From Pagrus major (lineage: Eukaryota; Chordata; Actinopteri; Spariformes; Sparidae), in the NCBI RefSeq assembly GCF_040436345.1, contig NC_133220.1, positions 7,442,436 through 7,506,435 on the forward strand: a DNA stretch of 64,000 nt, read 5' to 3'. The position numbers were made by a program, and so were the translations under genes. Below the pieces are notes generated by a model that was given only the letters and a program-made list of their open reading frames with translations, had not been told where the DNA came from and searched no databases. Positions 1-13,800 of the stretch are shown here, piece by piece (the first letter of the stretch is position 1; each line of letters opens with the position of its first letter).

Positions 1-92
1 GAGAGCGTGAAGCAGTCACGATGTCGCAGTAGAGATCACATGTCCTCCGTCTCTGTAGGATTCATCATGTATAGAACGCCTGCATCCTGATA

Positions 93-115
93 GTGTGTGT
101 GTGTGCGTGTGTGTG
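93..115. repeat. (TG)n microsatellite
   Basis: A run of TG dinucleotides interrupted by one C, seen directly. It is the first of many TG tracts in the window. Confidence 0.9.
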
Positions 116-431
116 ACGTCTTTCTTGTTGTTTTTATACGTATTAAAACATTTTTGATTTATAAATAACATGCAGCTGTGTGGTTCTGTGTGCAAGCCTA
201 AACATGTCTGTAGATCCTGACAGATGAGGGATTTCTGAGGCAAATTTAGATGTTAGAAAGCCGGATAAAGAAAATCAGAGGTTTTATTTGCAAAAAAAAA
301 GTTGAGTCTTGGACCAAGAGTAAGTAAGCAAGTATGGTATGTAAGTGGTGGAGAGAGTGAAGGAAAAAATACATAAATAAAGAGACGGAAAAAAGAAATA
401 AAGCAGGTTTTGAAACGCAGTCCGTTGGCGT

Positions 432-612
432 GGCACTCCTATAACACCGTTAAGTTTAAAAACAAATGATCAAAATCGACACAGCAGAATCAGAAATACC
501 ACCTTTACTATTCCACTCATTCATCTTCTTTTTCAAAACCTGGTGCCTACATTACCCACAATGCAACTTAGCCAATCATTGGAGGTAATTCATCAGATTA
601 CTTGCAGCTTCC
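432..612 (+). repeat. Dispersed repeat, related to 9112-9240
   Basis: The stretch shares landmark strings with 9112-9240 in the same order: GCACTCCTATAACA near the start, then a TGGTGCC..CATTACCCA.AATGCAA block about 110-120 bp later. The two copies sit in different contexts (5' flank and ippk intron 3), so this is an interspersed repeat. The family name is not known to me. Confidence 0.6.
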
Positions 613-837
613 TTTTTTTTCACAAATGCAGTCATACTTCCCAACAGCTGTTAACACACTTTAACACCTGTTGCTCAACTGTTGGTAACAGTGGAGTTTA
701 TTTTTTACAAATGTGTATACTGTTGGGAAGTTTGATCTGTAAACGCATTTAATTTTATAAGCATATCATGTTTTAAAACCCAAGCTGTCAAATACATGTA
801 GTAGAGTCAAAGCTACAGTATTTCCTGTGAGTTAAAG

Positions 838-907
838 TGAAGAATAAAGTAGTATACAGTGGAAATACTCCAGTACAAGTACAAATACACTTACTTTCCA
901 TCAGTGT
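838..907 (-). repeat. Fragment of a teleost interspersed repeat, reverse orientation
   Basis: Read on the - strand it gives TGATGGAAAGTAAGTGTATT followed by TGTACTTGTACTGGAGTATT. This resembles the start of the repeat at 60752-60960 (GTGGTGGAAAGTCA..TGTACTTTACTTGTGTATTTCC). Seen by eye; the classification of the element is inferred. Confidence 0.5.
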
Positions 908-1094
908 TTACAGGTATGTTGATCAACTCTAAGCTATTTCCCAAAGTGTGAACACAAAGTTGTACTTTTCCATATCTTCTTAAGGATTAAATCCGCTTTC
1001 TCCCATATACATGCGGGAGTTACTCATTACTCACATGATGCACTGTGCGTTTCTCTCACGTCATTTGTCACGCTGTCAAATTTACATTGAAGTC

Positions 1095-1300
1095 TCGCTC
1101 CCACCTGTCTCTCCCGCTCTGACCAATCACAGCGGAGTAGGCGGGACATCAGCGGATAGCGGTGACGGGGAGTGGTCCATCAACCTGTCGATCAAATAAC
1201 CAATCAAGCTGACGAGAGTTAACCAGAAAAACACCCGGAAACGGCTAAAAAATAAAAGCAGCAAGGCGAACAGCCGCTGTTTGTTTTTTACCCTCATGCG
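1095..1300 (+). promoter_or_regulatory. ippk: Putative ippk promoter
   Basis: Two CCAAT boxes in forward orientation (1123-1127 and 1200-1204) flank a GGCGGGAC GC-box-like motif near 1139 and a locally GC-rich, CpG-containing stretch. An A-rich TATA-like string lies near 1248. The first ippk ATG follows at 1626. The arrangement fits a housekeeping promoter with a few hundred bases of 5' UTR. The transcription start cannot be fixed from sequence. Confidence 0.4.
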
Positions 1301-1625
1301 ACTTTATGTTTTTTTAACTTTCATTTTTGGTTAATTTTGGCTGTGTTATTTGTATATATCCTTTACGTGATTGTGTGTGCTCCCAAACGTTCAGTAAAAA
1401 TAAAAATAACCCAATGTGACTTTTATTGTGAAGTGCTAACCGGACGTAGCATCTGTGCGTGTGTGTGAGTCGGTGAGCCGGCCCGAGCAGCGGCAGTCAC
1501 CCTGTAGTACTTCTCAGTTACTGTTAGCAGCCCAGTCGCACCAGTCGGAGCTCTTGTATGTTGCTGTGCCGTTGTGTGTTACTTTCTGGCCGTTAACGGG
1601 AGCTCACTTCGTCGTCGTCGGTGTA

Positions 1626-4600
1626 ATGGAACTGGACAAAATGGACGAGAACGACTGGAAGTATCACGGAGAGGGAAACAAGAGCCTGGTGGTCTCACAC
1701 GTACAGGTGAGTACGGCTAAGCTAACGCGAAGCTAACCCAAGTTCGGCTAAAGCAGGAGGAGTCTAAATTTAGCTCCGAGAGGACACACATCACCCGCTT
1801 CACACTTTTTTCTAACGTCAAATATGCTTCAGCTCGGTGTCGTTTCTAATGGAAACTTTCCAGTAATGCTCTGTAACATATTTTTATGATTAAAGGTTGA
1901 AATGTCACCTGCCATGATTTCATTTATCATCGTTACCGTTAGCCTGTGTGTTTGCTAGTTTACCCGGCTTGCTAGCCAACAGCTAAGAGTTCACATTAGT
2001 CCAACAACCAGTGGAAAAAAAGGTTGTTACGCCGGAACAACACCGCTAAAAACACCGCCAACACTCAGAAATAACGCATCTATTCGTGTTAAGTGAAGTT
2101 GTCGGACTGACTCTGTGATGTGGAGTCATTTAATAGAAGTAACGGGCTGCTTGGTGGGGAGCTAGCTTAGCCATTAGCATCTCCTCAGGTCTCTCATCCA
2201 GCTGCTGGTTGAAGTCAACACTTTACAAAAGCTGCTTTCGAGTCGGACGTGCCTGTTTAGCTGACTCGGAGGCAGATGGCTGGTCTTTTTGGGGTTGATT
2301 TATATGCAGGTTAATCCGTGCTGACAAGGCACTGGAGTGGACCTGAGCAGGGCGGTGCACCCACTGACACACCGCTGACCGACTGCGGGGAGAAAAAGTC
2401 CCACTCATGGGACCTGGTCTGCTCATGTTGGAGGAGGCGAGACATCACAGCAGCGGTGTTGTAATCAGGCCAGGAACTGTCAAGCTCCTCTGTGGGTTTG
2501 ACTGTTTACAATGTAGTGCATGCATTTACTCTGGAGCTGGAGAAAAAATGTAATGTTTTTGTTTACTGACTGTATGATCACTTTACATTATTAAGTTGTT
2601 GAGTTAGTGATTCAAAGTTAGCACAGGTCAACAGAGATTGTGTTTTATTCACCTTTGGCAGATGTAACACCAGAGTTTGAGCCCTGGTACCACCAGAGCA
2701 CTGAATAGGGTACGCTGTTAATATGTTTTCCACAGTCCCTCTCTACGCTGACCACAAGAGACTGAGACTGAACAGAAAAAGTGTTCAGTGTTGTAGAAAC
2801 ACAACCAGCCAAACAAAAACTTTATCTGAGATTCAGTCTGAAACTAGATGATAAAATATATGTTGTTATATCCTGATTGGATTTAGGTGATGTCATTTTC
2901 AGACTGTTTTACTTGTTCTAATACACACCTAGTCATTATATCCACATTATGATTATTTATAAAAGATCTCGTTGTGTTAATATTTCATGAAAGTACCGAC
3001 AGTCACCCCAACATTTTTGTCACAATGTTAATATAAAAGTATCTAGTTTAAAAATATTGCAATATTCTAGCTTTTATGACATGCTTATGAGATTTCAAAT
3101 GATTGAGATTTATATTGTGTATCATGAAATAGCCTAATAATAATGCAATCTTGTTTCGCATAGCCCTTTCTTCAAACAAAATATGATTTTATAAAAGTGA
3201 TTATTTGTTCAGAAACTGATCAGACGTTCAGTTCTTGATGCTACAGAAACGTTGATGTGACTCCAGCAGGAGAAGAAGAGAGAAATCGACAGATAGATGT
3301 TATGGGCGGGAGGATTTCTGGAAAATGGTGTCGAAACTTGCGATAAAAACAACCAGACAGAATTGGGTGTTTTTTGGCCATTCCAGCAAATTACATATTT
3401 GACATACCAAAGTTCTTACAATATTTGCAATAATCGGTCCTGCTCATCCGTCTGGAACATTACTCACGATGGTCTAATACAACAAAAGGTAATGACAACA
3501 TAAGCTAACGTTTCCCGGTATGTATCGTCATTATTGCCCAACCCGAAACCCAACGGTTCACTCTCTCTCCCATCAACAGGTGTGATTATGTAAGAAGGGA
3601 GCGTCACAGAAGAAAAAACTCTGAGACACGAGTGATGCAATGATTAGTATTATTGTTACCGGAAAACGAGACATTATTATGTTGGTGTCCTGGTATTTTT
3701 CCAATAGAGTTATGATAATGTCAGAGATACTGTGGTAATCTGTCCATGCATGTCATACAGTGATCTTACCTGCACTTTAGTAACCTGGTTTCTAGAAAAT
3801 GTCTGCAGTAATCTCATTTCTTAAACTTAAAGTAAACTAAAAACCTTGTTTTCCGCAGCTAGATTTGTCCGAGAAAGCCGATTTCTTGTCATGGCAACGT
3901 GTTTGTAATGTTTTTTGCATGTAAGCACGTGCAGGACAAAACACAGACAGGGAGAGTATCGCTGTGACCGCAGAGTAGCTGGATAAAAGGAAAGATTTTA
4001 ACATGTAAAGATACATCCTCTTATTCAGAATGAGTTAATTAGAGTCTGACTGAAGCTGAAACAGACTCTGAGTTACCTCTTGAAGTCTAATTTGGTTTCC
4101 ACCACTTCCACATTTGACTGTAAAATTTAGACAAACTCAACTGGAGGGAAATCTTGTCCTCTCGCTGCAGCCTCTGTCCCAAACAAGTGTTTCACTAACA
4201 CACATACAATAATCGAGGCTTTGTTCTAAATTAAAGTCAGGTGAGGAGAGAAATTTGACATGCAGCAGCTCGGTAAAATTAAATTCAGTGTTGATTGTTA
4301 TGTTAACCAGGATACTTCAGTTTATGTAAACTCACTGTCTGGTGTCCTGTATAACATGATTTCTATGGAGGAACTCCAAAATCTCCTGATTAAGGCTGCA
4401 AAAAACAATTACTTTCATCATCGATTATCATGTTGATTATTTTTACGATTAATCGATTAGTTGTTTGGTCTAAAAAATTGTCAGAAGGGTTTTAATTGCT
4501 GATTAATTTTCCCCAAAGCACAAGATGACGGCCTCCAGTATTTTTTGTTTGTCCACATACCAAAGAAATTCAGTTTACTGTCATGGAGGAGTAAGGAAAC

Positions 4601-7600
4601 AAGAAAATATTCATATTTAAGATGCTGGAATCTAAAATTTTTCTTTCTTTACCCCTTGATAAATTACTAAAAATACTTGGTGATTAATTTAATAGTTGAC
4701 AGCTAATCGATTGATTGTTGCAGTTGTGGACGACGCTCGGATAAACGAGACCGACGAGTTTTCCCTTTGGCTGCACGCCTCAATGGCCATTTATTCACGC
4801 ACTCTAAACTTCATTCACCAAAAAACACGGCACCATAGTTGCACTACAACAACTTAAAGAGGCGAGTCAATGCTTGATGATAGAAGTCCCATATTGCAGT
4901 GTTTGTGCAGAATACCCTGCAAACAGGTTCAGCAGAATTCTCAGGTAGATGGATGTTCACTGTTGTGTGTTATAACAGTTAATATATGTTAAGTATGGGG
5001 TTTGGATGTTCTTTGGACAAACAGAGACACTTGTCCCAACTTGCGGTCTGACGCAAATGTTCCCAGGCTAGTGTTGATGGCCTACTGCAGTTTTTGACTC
5101 ACCCCAAACCGTCCAGGATGGATTTACTGTTCTTGTTCCACCGTGGGAAAACCGTGTCAGTAATTTGAGCCACCTCAGGAAAATCTGGGAGATGTTCCTC
5201 AATTGTCTGTCCAGTGTTTAAATTAAACTTCTCTTCTGTTGTTGCAGCTCTCCAGAGTTCTGCGCCTGCTCAAGTATCCTGCAGAGGACTCTGAAAACCC
5301 CCCACAGGTATGAGATATGTGCGTTGTGAAAAGCACCAAAGCATTTTACATTTTTTGCAATGTTTTAGAAAAACACCAACATAACACACAGGGTGTCAGC
5401 CCAGAGTAGACCACATTGTAACATTGTAAGATGAGGCATTTTTAGGACACTTTTGTTAATTTCTCATTGCATGGATCTTAATTAAAAAAAATCTGGTGTA
5501 TTTTGGTGGCTGGTAACTATGAGTGAGTACAAAAGGAGGAGGTATGCGCTCTACTCAGTGCCACTCTAGTTTAATAAAACAACAAACACCTTACCAAATC
5601 AAATAATAATTTTAACCTATAAAAACAGTCTCACAGCTGCACAGTGTGATCCCACTCTGCACCTGAAAACACACAGATGTGAAACTGTTGAGCTGGTTTT
5701 GTAGGAAATAAACTAAAGCTGGCTCTGCTGTGTAAAAGTAGACAACAGAGGTGTCAGTCGTCTTGATAGTGTCTGTCAGACTGAAGCAGAAAACAGACGC
5801 TGAATGAGCTGTCGATGAGGTTTAAGCTCTGGTTCATACCTGTCAGCAGGGTTAAAATAGAAACTTAATTTAGTGTAATGGCTTTGTGCCACAGTACAAT
5901 GCTCCATTTAGTCACAGCTCTGTTTATCGTCAGTGGAGCAGCTGCTGATTTTACATCCTGGTCAGATTAAAGACTCGGCACATACCCTGATCCAAATGTA
6001 AACCAAATTGTTGCCCCACCCCATCAGCAAATTCAAATTTACCTTTAGCTGCTCATCAGCTGCCATCACTCTGAAGCTGATTTACTGACTAACACTCCAC
6101 AATAACCTCAGGTATTAACATTTTCTGTTTTCTGATCATTTGTAGACACGACAGGAAAACAGACTAGCATAACGTAACCTCTTTAAGATAATACAAATAA
6201 CAATTTAGCATTAAAATGTTGAAAATGACAAACGACGAGACCTTTTCTTATATATTTTGTCGAGTTGTTTACTTCAATTATTACGAAACGTTTCCAACAA
6301 TGTTCAAACCAGAGAAATGCACTCATAATTTTGTTCAAGCTAACGGTGCATTGCATTTAGTTGCCTGTCGCTCGAGAAGAAGTTGGTGAAGATGACTAAA
6401 TAAAACAGGAATTTAAATTTAAAACATGTCGTCCTTGAACATTTTCATTGGAAGTGGTGGTTGTTTAACAATGGAAACAACAACTCCAATACATACTGTG
6501 TGTTGAATATATAAGAATTAACTTCCAAAGTATTTAATAATAAAAAAGAGAAAAGAAACACTGGGTGTGTGATTGAATTTGGGTTCACCACTGATTTCCC
6601 CATTTGATATCCGATTTAATTCGGTATTGATTCGGTTCGGGATACTTCAGTAACAATACTAACTTTGCTTGGATGTGAAAGAGATTCGGACAGAACTGAT
6701 GCTGTAAAATGTGCATTGAACCCTCTCACATGATGCATTATTAAAAATATCAATGTTTACATTTGGATTTTGGAATATTCAAATAGTCGCTAAATTAGAA
6801 ATATTCAAATATGACTGGTTTTCTCTGGGAAAGGGTTAGGATGGCATTATTATTACCAGGCTGTGGTAAAACATGTGTAGCACGGTCTGACACATGAAGT
6901 CAGTATAAACCTGTGCAGCTATGCTAAAGTACATGCAAACAGCTGATCTTCCAAAAATCCCTGAATAGTTCCCAGTGACTATCGAATAGCATATTTGCTT
7001 CAAATGCCCTATGGAGGAAAAATGGAGCGTCAGGATCCCAGAATGAACAAAAACACACGTGGTTACATTTAATGACGTTTGGTAGCTATCTATGTAGGAG
7101 GATGACTATATTCCTAATCTTGTCTACAAACCTCCTGAGTGTTCGATTGTTTGTCCAACAAGTGGAACTTCTGTCAACGAGAAGACTGAGATTGTGGGAG
7201 AGGTCTGCAGTCTGGCAAAATGCTCAGAGCAAACACAGTCAGATGGTGGTCAGCTGGTTATCCAGAATCACATGTTGGTTTATTTTTTTTTTTAGGGAAG
7301 CCAAATAACTGAACTGAGTTGACTGTGTTATTCTCTGAGCACAAAGAGAAGAAATGACTCCACTGCTCTGTCAACATGTGATGTCTTAGAACAGGATATA
7401 CGACTTGGTGTTTACCTGTGTGTTTACCTACCTGCTGGTCTACAGGCTGAGACGCATATCCTGAACTGCTGCAGCACTGACGCCAGCCCATCTTTGTCTT
7501 TGATAATTATCAATAAGGATGATGTGATTTTCATTTACCATCACTGAGAGAGAGAGAGGGGGAGCGGGAAGGAGCAGAAAAATACTGCCCATCACCTGTT

Positions 7601-10600
7601 GTGTATATTTTTTCATGTGTGTGACATATTCAACAGATAAAGATATTAAAACTGTAGTGAAACGCTGGTACGGTGTCAGTATGTCTGTCCACTGATCGAT
7701 TTCAGGTCTACTGTTGCAGAAAAGAAAGGCGAGACCCTGAATCTCACGGACCTCATGGGGCTTTATTTTAGAAAAAATTGTACAGTAGTCACTGGAGAGA
7801 GACAAATACACGTTTGATCCTGCTGGAAACCTGCCATGAGTCACATATATGATGTTTGTCAATTAAAAAGATCATTTTTCAAGTCAATAAAATCTTGACC
7901 GCTTACTCAACATGGCTGTTTAGTCTTTATAAGTACGTGCTTATATTTCATTAGTTTAATTACAAACTGCGACTTTCTTGAGTTGAAAAATTCTCTTTTT
8001 TAAATTGATAAACATCAAATGTGTAATTGATGGCACATATAAGTGAGGTCCCATGTATGCATGTGTGCGTCCCACCCATAACTGTGTTTGTCCTGCAGAC
8101 AGTGGAGCAGGCCTACAGGCAGATTCAGAACATTGTTGACTTCAGCTCCAACGTGATGAGCAGCCTGCTGGGAGAGAAGTTCATCCACAGCGGAGTAAGT
8201 CCTTTTATCTTTTAAAAAACATATATATATTGGTTTTTATAATTATACATTAACATCCAGCACTCTGAACAACTTGAACATATGGCAGTAATGCACATAA
8301 TGATGATAATAACACCTAAGAAGGACTAAAAACCCCACCAGTCAGTCACTAAATTACTGTGAAAAGAGTATTAAAATAAAAACAAATAATTAAATAAAGT
8401 TAAAAACCTGCTGTAGCGAATATTCAGCGACCTCAGCTGATGTTTTACCCCGTCAAAACACCTCCTTCGCCGGCGGAGCTCCGCGGACAGCTCCGGGAAG
8501 AACGTGATCTCTTGACCGCCGCACGTCGCTCTGCCCTCGGCCTCGGCTGCTCGCATCGCCCGGATCACACTCGCCTTTCTGGGTTAACTGTGTCCTCCAC
8601 GTTGCTAACGCGCACTTCTGCTTCATCCATGCGTGGCGAAGTCATTTCTGATCCTGAATAACATCCGTGGTCTCCGGGTCATTCCCGGGCCCACGCCCCC
8701 TGCTCGGAGCACGGGGTTAGCATCGCCTGGAGAGTTAGCTTGGCTGTTAGCATCCGAGACGTCAGCGCCTTAACCACGCCCCCCGATAACCACGCCCCCC
8801 AGGAAGTTCATTTTTACACCTCTGATCACTTTTGTCTTTATTTAAAGGTGTAACATGTGAGAACTGTCCACCTGTTGAATTCAATACTCAAAACAACTTT
8901 TAAGTAACCGCTAACTGCAGCTGACGTTGGCTAGTTTGCAGAGTGTGTTGGTGTTTACATGTCACAGGACAGGGCGGGCTCGCTGGTTAGCATGCTTGAG
9001 TAGATATTTCTGCAACACGGACGTCAAAACATCAAAACTGCTGCTTCTGCACGCTCTGGGTTTTTGAATGTTTATCACCTGTAAGTTTTATCTTACTCCG
9101 CCAGTTTAGCATCGCACTCCTATAACATTATCAGAGTCACGGTGGACATAAAGGGTCAAAGTATTTTGTTGTTCCACACGTTCCTCTTCCTTGACACAAT
9201 CTGGTGCCTTCATTACCCAGAATGCAAATCCGTCGCCAACAGTTCGGCCGTGATTTACTTCAATATACGCCTCCAGATTTATTTCACCTCCAAACTTATT
9301 GTCTAGTCTTTAGACCCAGCCGACGCTGACCAAACAGGTTTGTCGAGTCATTTCAGGTAGAGCTGAAAAAGCCAGTTTTCTTTAAAAAAAAATGCAACAT
9401 AAATCAGGACACACTTCCTGACACACTGGTGGTATGTGAACAGGTGTCAATCATCAGGACACACCAATGACCTACATCCTGTTGTTAAAGCTCACCAACC
9501 CAGAAAAACACAGTTTTGTCTCACTGATCAGGGGATTAATCTTCTGTCCGAGTGACACATTAGACAAATGAGGCCAGTGCTCATTGATGTGTGTGTGTGT
9601 GTGTGTTTTAGTAGTGCTACATTTTCACAGATAAATCAAACTTCCGTTTTAAAATTAAAACTACCAGGTTGTAAATAATATCTTTGAATGAATCTGATTG
9701 TGAGTGTCTTTAAAATCAGAACAAGGAAAGTACTGTATCGAGGTGTTTTATTGAAGCTGATTTGGTTACAGCTGCTGTTTCTCGTAATAAACTGATGACG
9801 AGCACGCTGCCAGCAGATCACAGCACTTTATACTTCTGTTTCTGTTATCTAACGTATGTAAACATGATCTGTTCACAAACTGGTCGCAAGTTACTGACTT
9901 TATTTTCTCTACAGGAAGTGGTCAAACTGCCGCTAGAGTTTGTGCGACAACTGTCAATCAAAGTTCAACATCAAAGACCAGGTAAGACCAAAACATACGA
10001 TATTAAACAGTTTGACATTTGCTTTCCTGCAGATGAGACGATTGAAACCCCTCAAATGTCTGAATGTGAGCATGAAGCTACAGACAGCAGTTCGTTTAGT
10101 TTAGCGTAAAGAGAAGAAACGGGGGAACTTCTAGCCTGGTTCTACCTGGAGGTAATAAAATCCACCTGTGATAAAGCTCGATAATTTACATGTTTCCCTG
10201 ATATCGTGCCTGAGATATAACATTTCATTTTGGATGGAGAGATGAGAGAGTCGCTCATCTCATCTCACTCTGTGCACAACAAGAGTAGACACTTTAATAC
10301 AGAGTGAACTTCCTGCTCGCCTCACTTTATATTGTTCCTGTCGGCATCAACATGATATCAGCTCTTGTCTCTTTTCACTGATATGAACTCATTTAACTTC
10401 TGAGTATACGTTTAGCTTTTTACTGTGAGGTTCATTTATAAACTCTGTTTACTTTCTTAGAGCTCTAATTCAACACAGATAACATTTTTTTTTTCAAATT
10501 CAGGAAACATTAGCAGTGTGTTGGATTTGACTAAATGATGATGTAGGGGCGGCAAAAAAATTGCTTAAATAAAGAATAAAATAAGTATTTCAATTAAAAT

Positions 10601-10806
10601 ACTTCCTTCCAGAGCTGCAACAATAAGTTGATTAATCAGCCAATGAAAAGTAAATCAGTATGCAGCCATTTTGATGTGGTTTGTGTTTTGGTGTGGTGTA
10701 AGAAAACGTTTAAATATAGATGGTGGTCAGTCTGTAGCTTGCCAGTAAATATTCAACACCAGGAAGGATTTTATCCACCTAAACAGAAGGTGAACTGACA
10801 GAAAAC

Positions 10807-10848
<42 letters not shown>

Positions 10849-13800
10849 AGCCTGGCGTTGTGATAAGGTGATGGACATCTACAGTGGCTGCGCTCTCTGT
10901 CTGCCCAACCTGACCTCTCCAGTCCTCCACCAGCCAACACACACTCCTCCACTCTGCATCGAGATCAAGGTGAACAACACGCTGGAACACGCAGCCACAT
11001 TTTCAGAAATATTTGCCAGTGATTCATTCTCGTTCCAGACAAACTGAGCAGAAACGGCAAATCACAAGAGTGTGACTGTGAGTGTTACTCAGCTGCTGTG
11101 TTTTTGTCTGTTTGTGTTTTTTTTTTAGCCTAAATGTGGCTTCCTGCCGTCCTCCAAACATGTCAGCAAAGACATCAAGACCAAAGTGTGCCGATTCTGC
11201 ATGCACCAACACTACAAGGTAATTACAACCACAGTCATTCGGGGGTCGGGGATCCTTTCTTTACTTCTAGTGTTTTTTACTTCTTGGTGGAGGTAATGAA
11301 CATTCTGGTATCAGTGTCTGTATCAATAGACTCCCAGTATTAAAAGCACCTGGATTGGGATCAGAATAAAAAGAAAGTTGATTCGTTCAACTATACAACA
11401 CAAAGTCATGGAATTTCTATTACTTTCTGACTTTTCTTTGACGTTTCTTTCTTTATATTTTCTCTCTGTGTCTCAGGTGGCCAATGGGAAGTGGAAGAGA
11501 CGCAGTCTGTACTGTCCTCTCGACCTGTTCTCAGGGTGAGATTTCTGCTGCCATCAACACGGCTGCATTTACTATTGTGGAACTCATGAAAAGTTATACT
11601 GTAGTAATGTATATACAATACAAACAAACAAAACACAACACCACAGAGCATCAGAAAACACTATACACAGTGTAATTTAGTCTAATACAACACACCAGCC
11701 TGTGTAGTGGTTTTGTTTATGTTTCTCAGAGCATTTCTTCTTTACCACTGCAGATTCAGACTCTTAACGAAGCTCTTCACTGTTCTTTAGCTGATGTTCT
11801 CTGGTTTCTCTCGTGTTGTTCAGGAACAGACAGAGAATGCACTTTGCCATCAGACACCTGATAGAAGAACCTCAGAACAACTTCAAAATCTTCAAGGTGA
11901 GACGCAGCCACACCCGCCTGTCTCTCCGCCACACCACATGATTTACAACCTCGTTTGTTTACTTAATGTGGGTTTTCAAACCAGTAGGATCGACCGTGTT
12001 GTTGACGCAGTTGGATGTTGTGATCCAAGTCCGTCCAAAAATGATAATCAGGTTTTCATTTGAACATTTAAACAAAATCAAATTGTGTTAAATCCAATTA
12101 AATACAAAATCAATCTGAATTAAATGTGGTGTATTTGCAGGAGAGTAAAGCAAAGAGATTCCTTCTGAAAGTAGTTTCAAAGGAAGACGAGGAGGAGAGA
12201 AGTCCACATTCTTCGCTCTGTGCAAAACAAAATCCAAAGTTCAACTGGAACTAATATGAAGCTTCACCAGTCTGAGGTTATAAAATCAATTAGATTTCTT
12301 CTGAAGTTACAGTTCAAAATCTCCACGTTGTTATCATCATGGAAACGCCGATGTGGAAGCACAAAGGCTGGATTTGTACTAAAAAGATCATAACTGTCAA
12401 AGATAACAACTCTGTGTCTAACTCAGACTGCTGGAGCCTCAGATTGGCTTCACATCGACTGAAGAATGTATTTCTGCTCAGAACCGGTCTGTGAATTTTG
12501 GGCCCCAGGAAGGAAATCACAGTTCACTTGGCTGATTCTTATCATTTCGTTCAGTTCGGTTGAACCAAAGCTGTGACAGATCTTCTGAGAAAAGCCTCCT
12601 CAAACGTCTCGAGCGTGTGGAAATTCAGTAGCAGCTGATAAAAATAAGAACATGAGATTCATCACATGACCTTGGTGTTTGTGTGGTTGTTTTTTTTAGG
12701 GCGGTCAGTGTATTTACAGCAGTAAGGAGGGCAGTGATGACTCGTTAGACCTGAACTCTCTGCTGCATCATCTCAGACCCTACTTCCTGTGTGGAAACAA
12801 CAGAATCAACAGTCACATGACCAGCAAAGCCGTCCTGAACGACTTCATTCAGGTAAAACCAGCTCACACACAAATATGCAGCCACACAGTAAATGTAAGT
12901 AACTTATTGGACCAGAGTTTAATAGAAACAAGTTGTATTGACAAGAGGTACTGTTTGACTTAACTTTGTAATGTTAAAAAAAAGGAAGTAATCTATAATT
13001 TAAATTGTTCTGCACTTATTAATCTAAGATGAAGGATTTAGATCCTGAAACTGACACTGATCAACACAAAAACACGCGGTGGTGAAGCCAAGAAATCTCT
13101 CTCTCTCTGTAGGTTCTGGTGAACGCCCTGCTGAGTGGTGGAGGAGGAGATGGAGGGGTGATGACGGACAGACGAGAAGAAGGGCGAAGCTTCTGTGAAG
13201 CGAGTCTGTTCAACAAAGAAAGAATTCGCCATGGTGAGGACCCGCCTGTCTACATGTCTGTTTTTCCTTCCGACAGGATTTAGTGATTCCTTCGATCATT
13301 AAAAGCAACATTGTGTAACTTTTTACCTTAAAAAACAGCTTCTAAATCATTTTGAAGGTACAGTGTCTTGTAACAGGATGAATGGCGTCTCTGTCTCAGC
13401 CACGCCGCCCCCCTATCAAGTTTTCAACACACAACATTGTTATGATGTAATGAGTTTTGTTTGTCAGCACCTACGTTACCTCTGACTAATTGTTACATAC
13501 CTGGAATTTGTACAACAACGACAACAGTTGTGTTGCACTCTAAAACTATTATAGCACCTATATTAGCACCAGTTTCTTGTCCTTATTAGAGTTGCAACAA
13601 TAAATTGGTTAGTTGATCGACAGAAAGTTAATCTTTTTAATTTGATTAATCGCTATGATTTCCTAAAAATCTTTTTCTTGGTCTTGTAAACAGACATTTG
13701 AAGACCTCACCCAAGACTCTTGATGGACATTTTTTTAGAGACTAAACTATCAGTCGATTACTTAAGAAAATAATTGGCAGATTCATTAATATTTAAAATA

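Larger units (their letters stand above)
1..1100. other. Spacer upstream of ippk
   Basis: No exon with conserved coding content was seen here on either strand. It holds a TG microsatellite, a dispersed repeat near 432-612 and a reverse-strand fragment of another teleost repeat near 838-907. Short open frames exist but lack recognisable protein similarity. Confidence 0.5.

Noticed and set aside
1455..1625. 57-codon upstream extension of the ippk frame
   Set aside because: It opens with a GTG codon, not ATG, and the conserved family N-terminus begins at the ATG at 1626.
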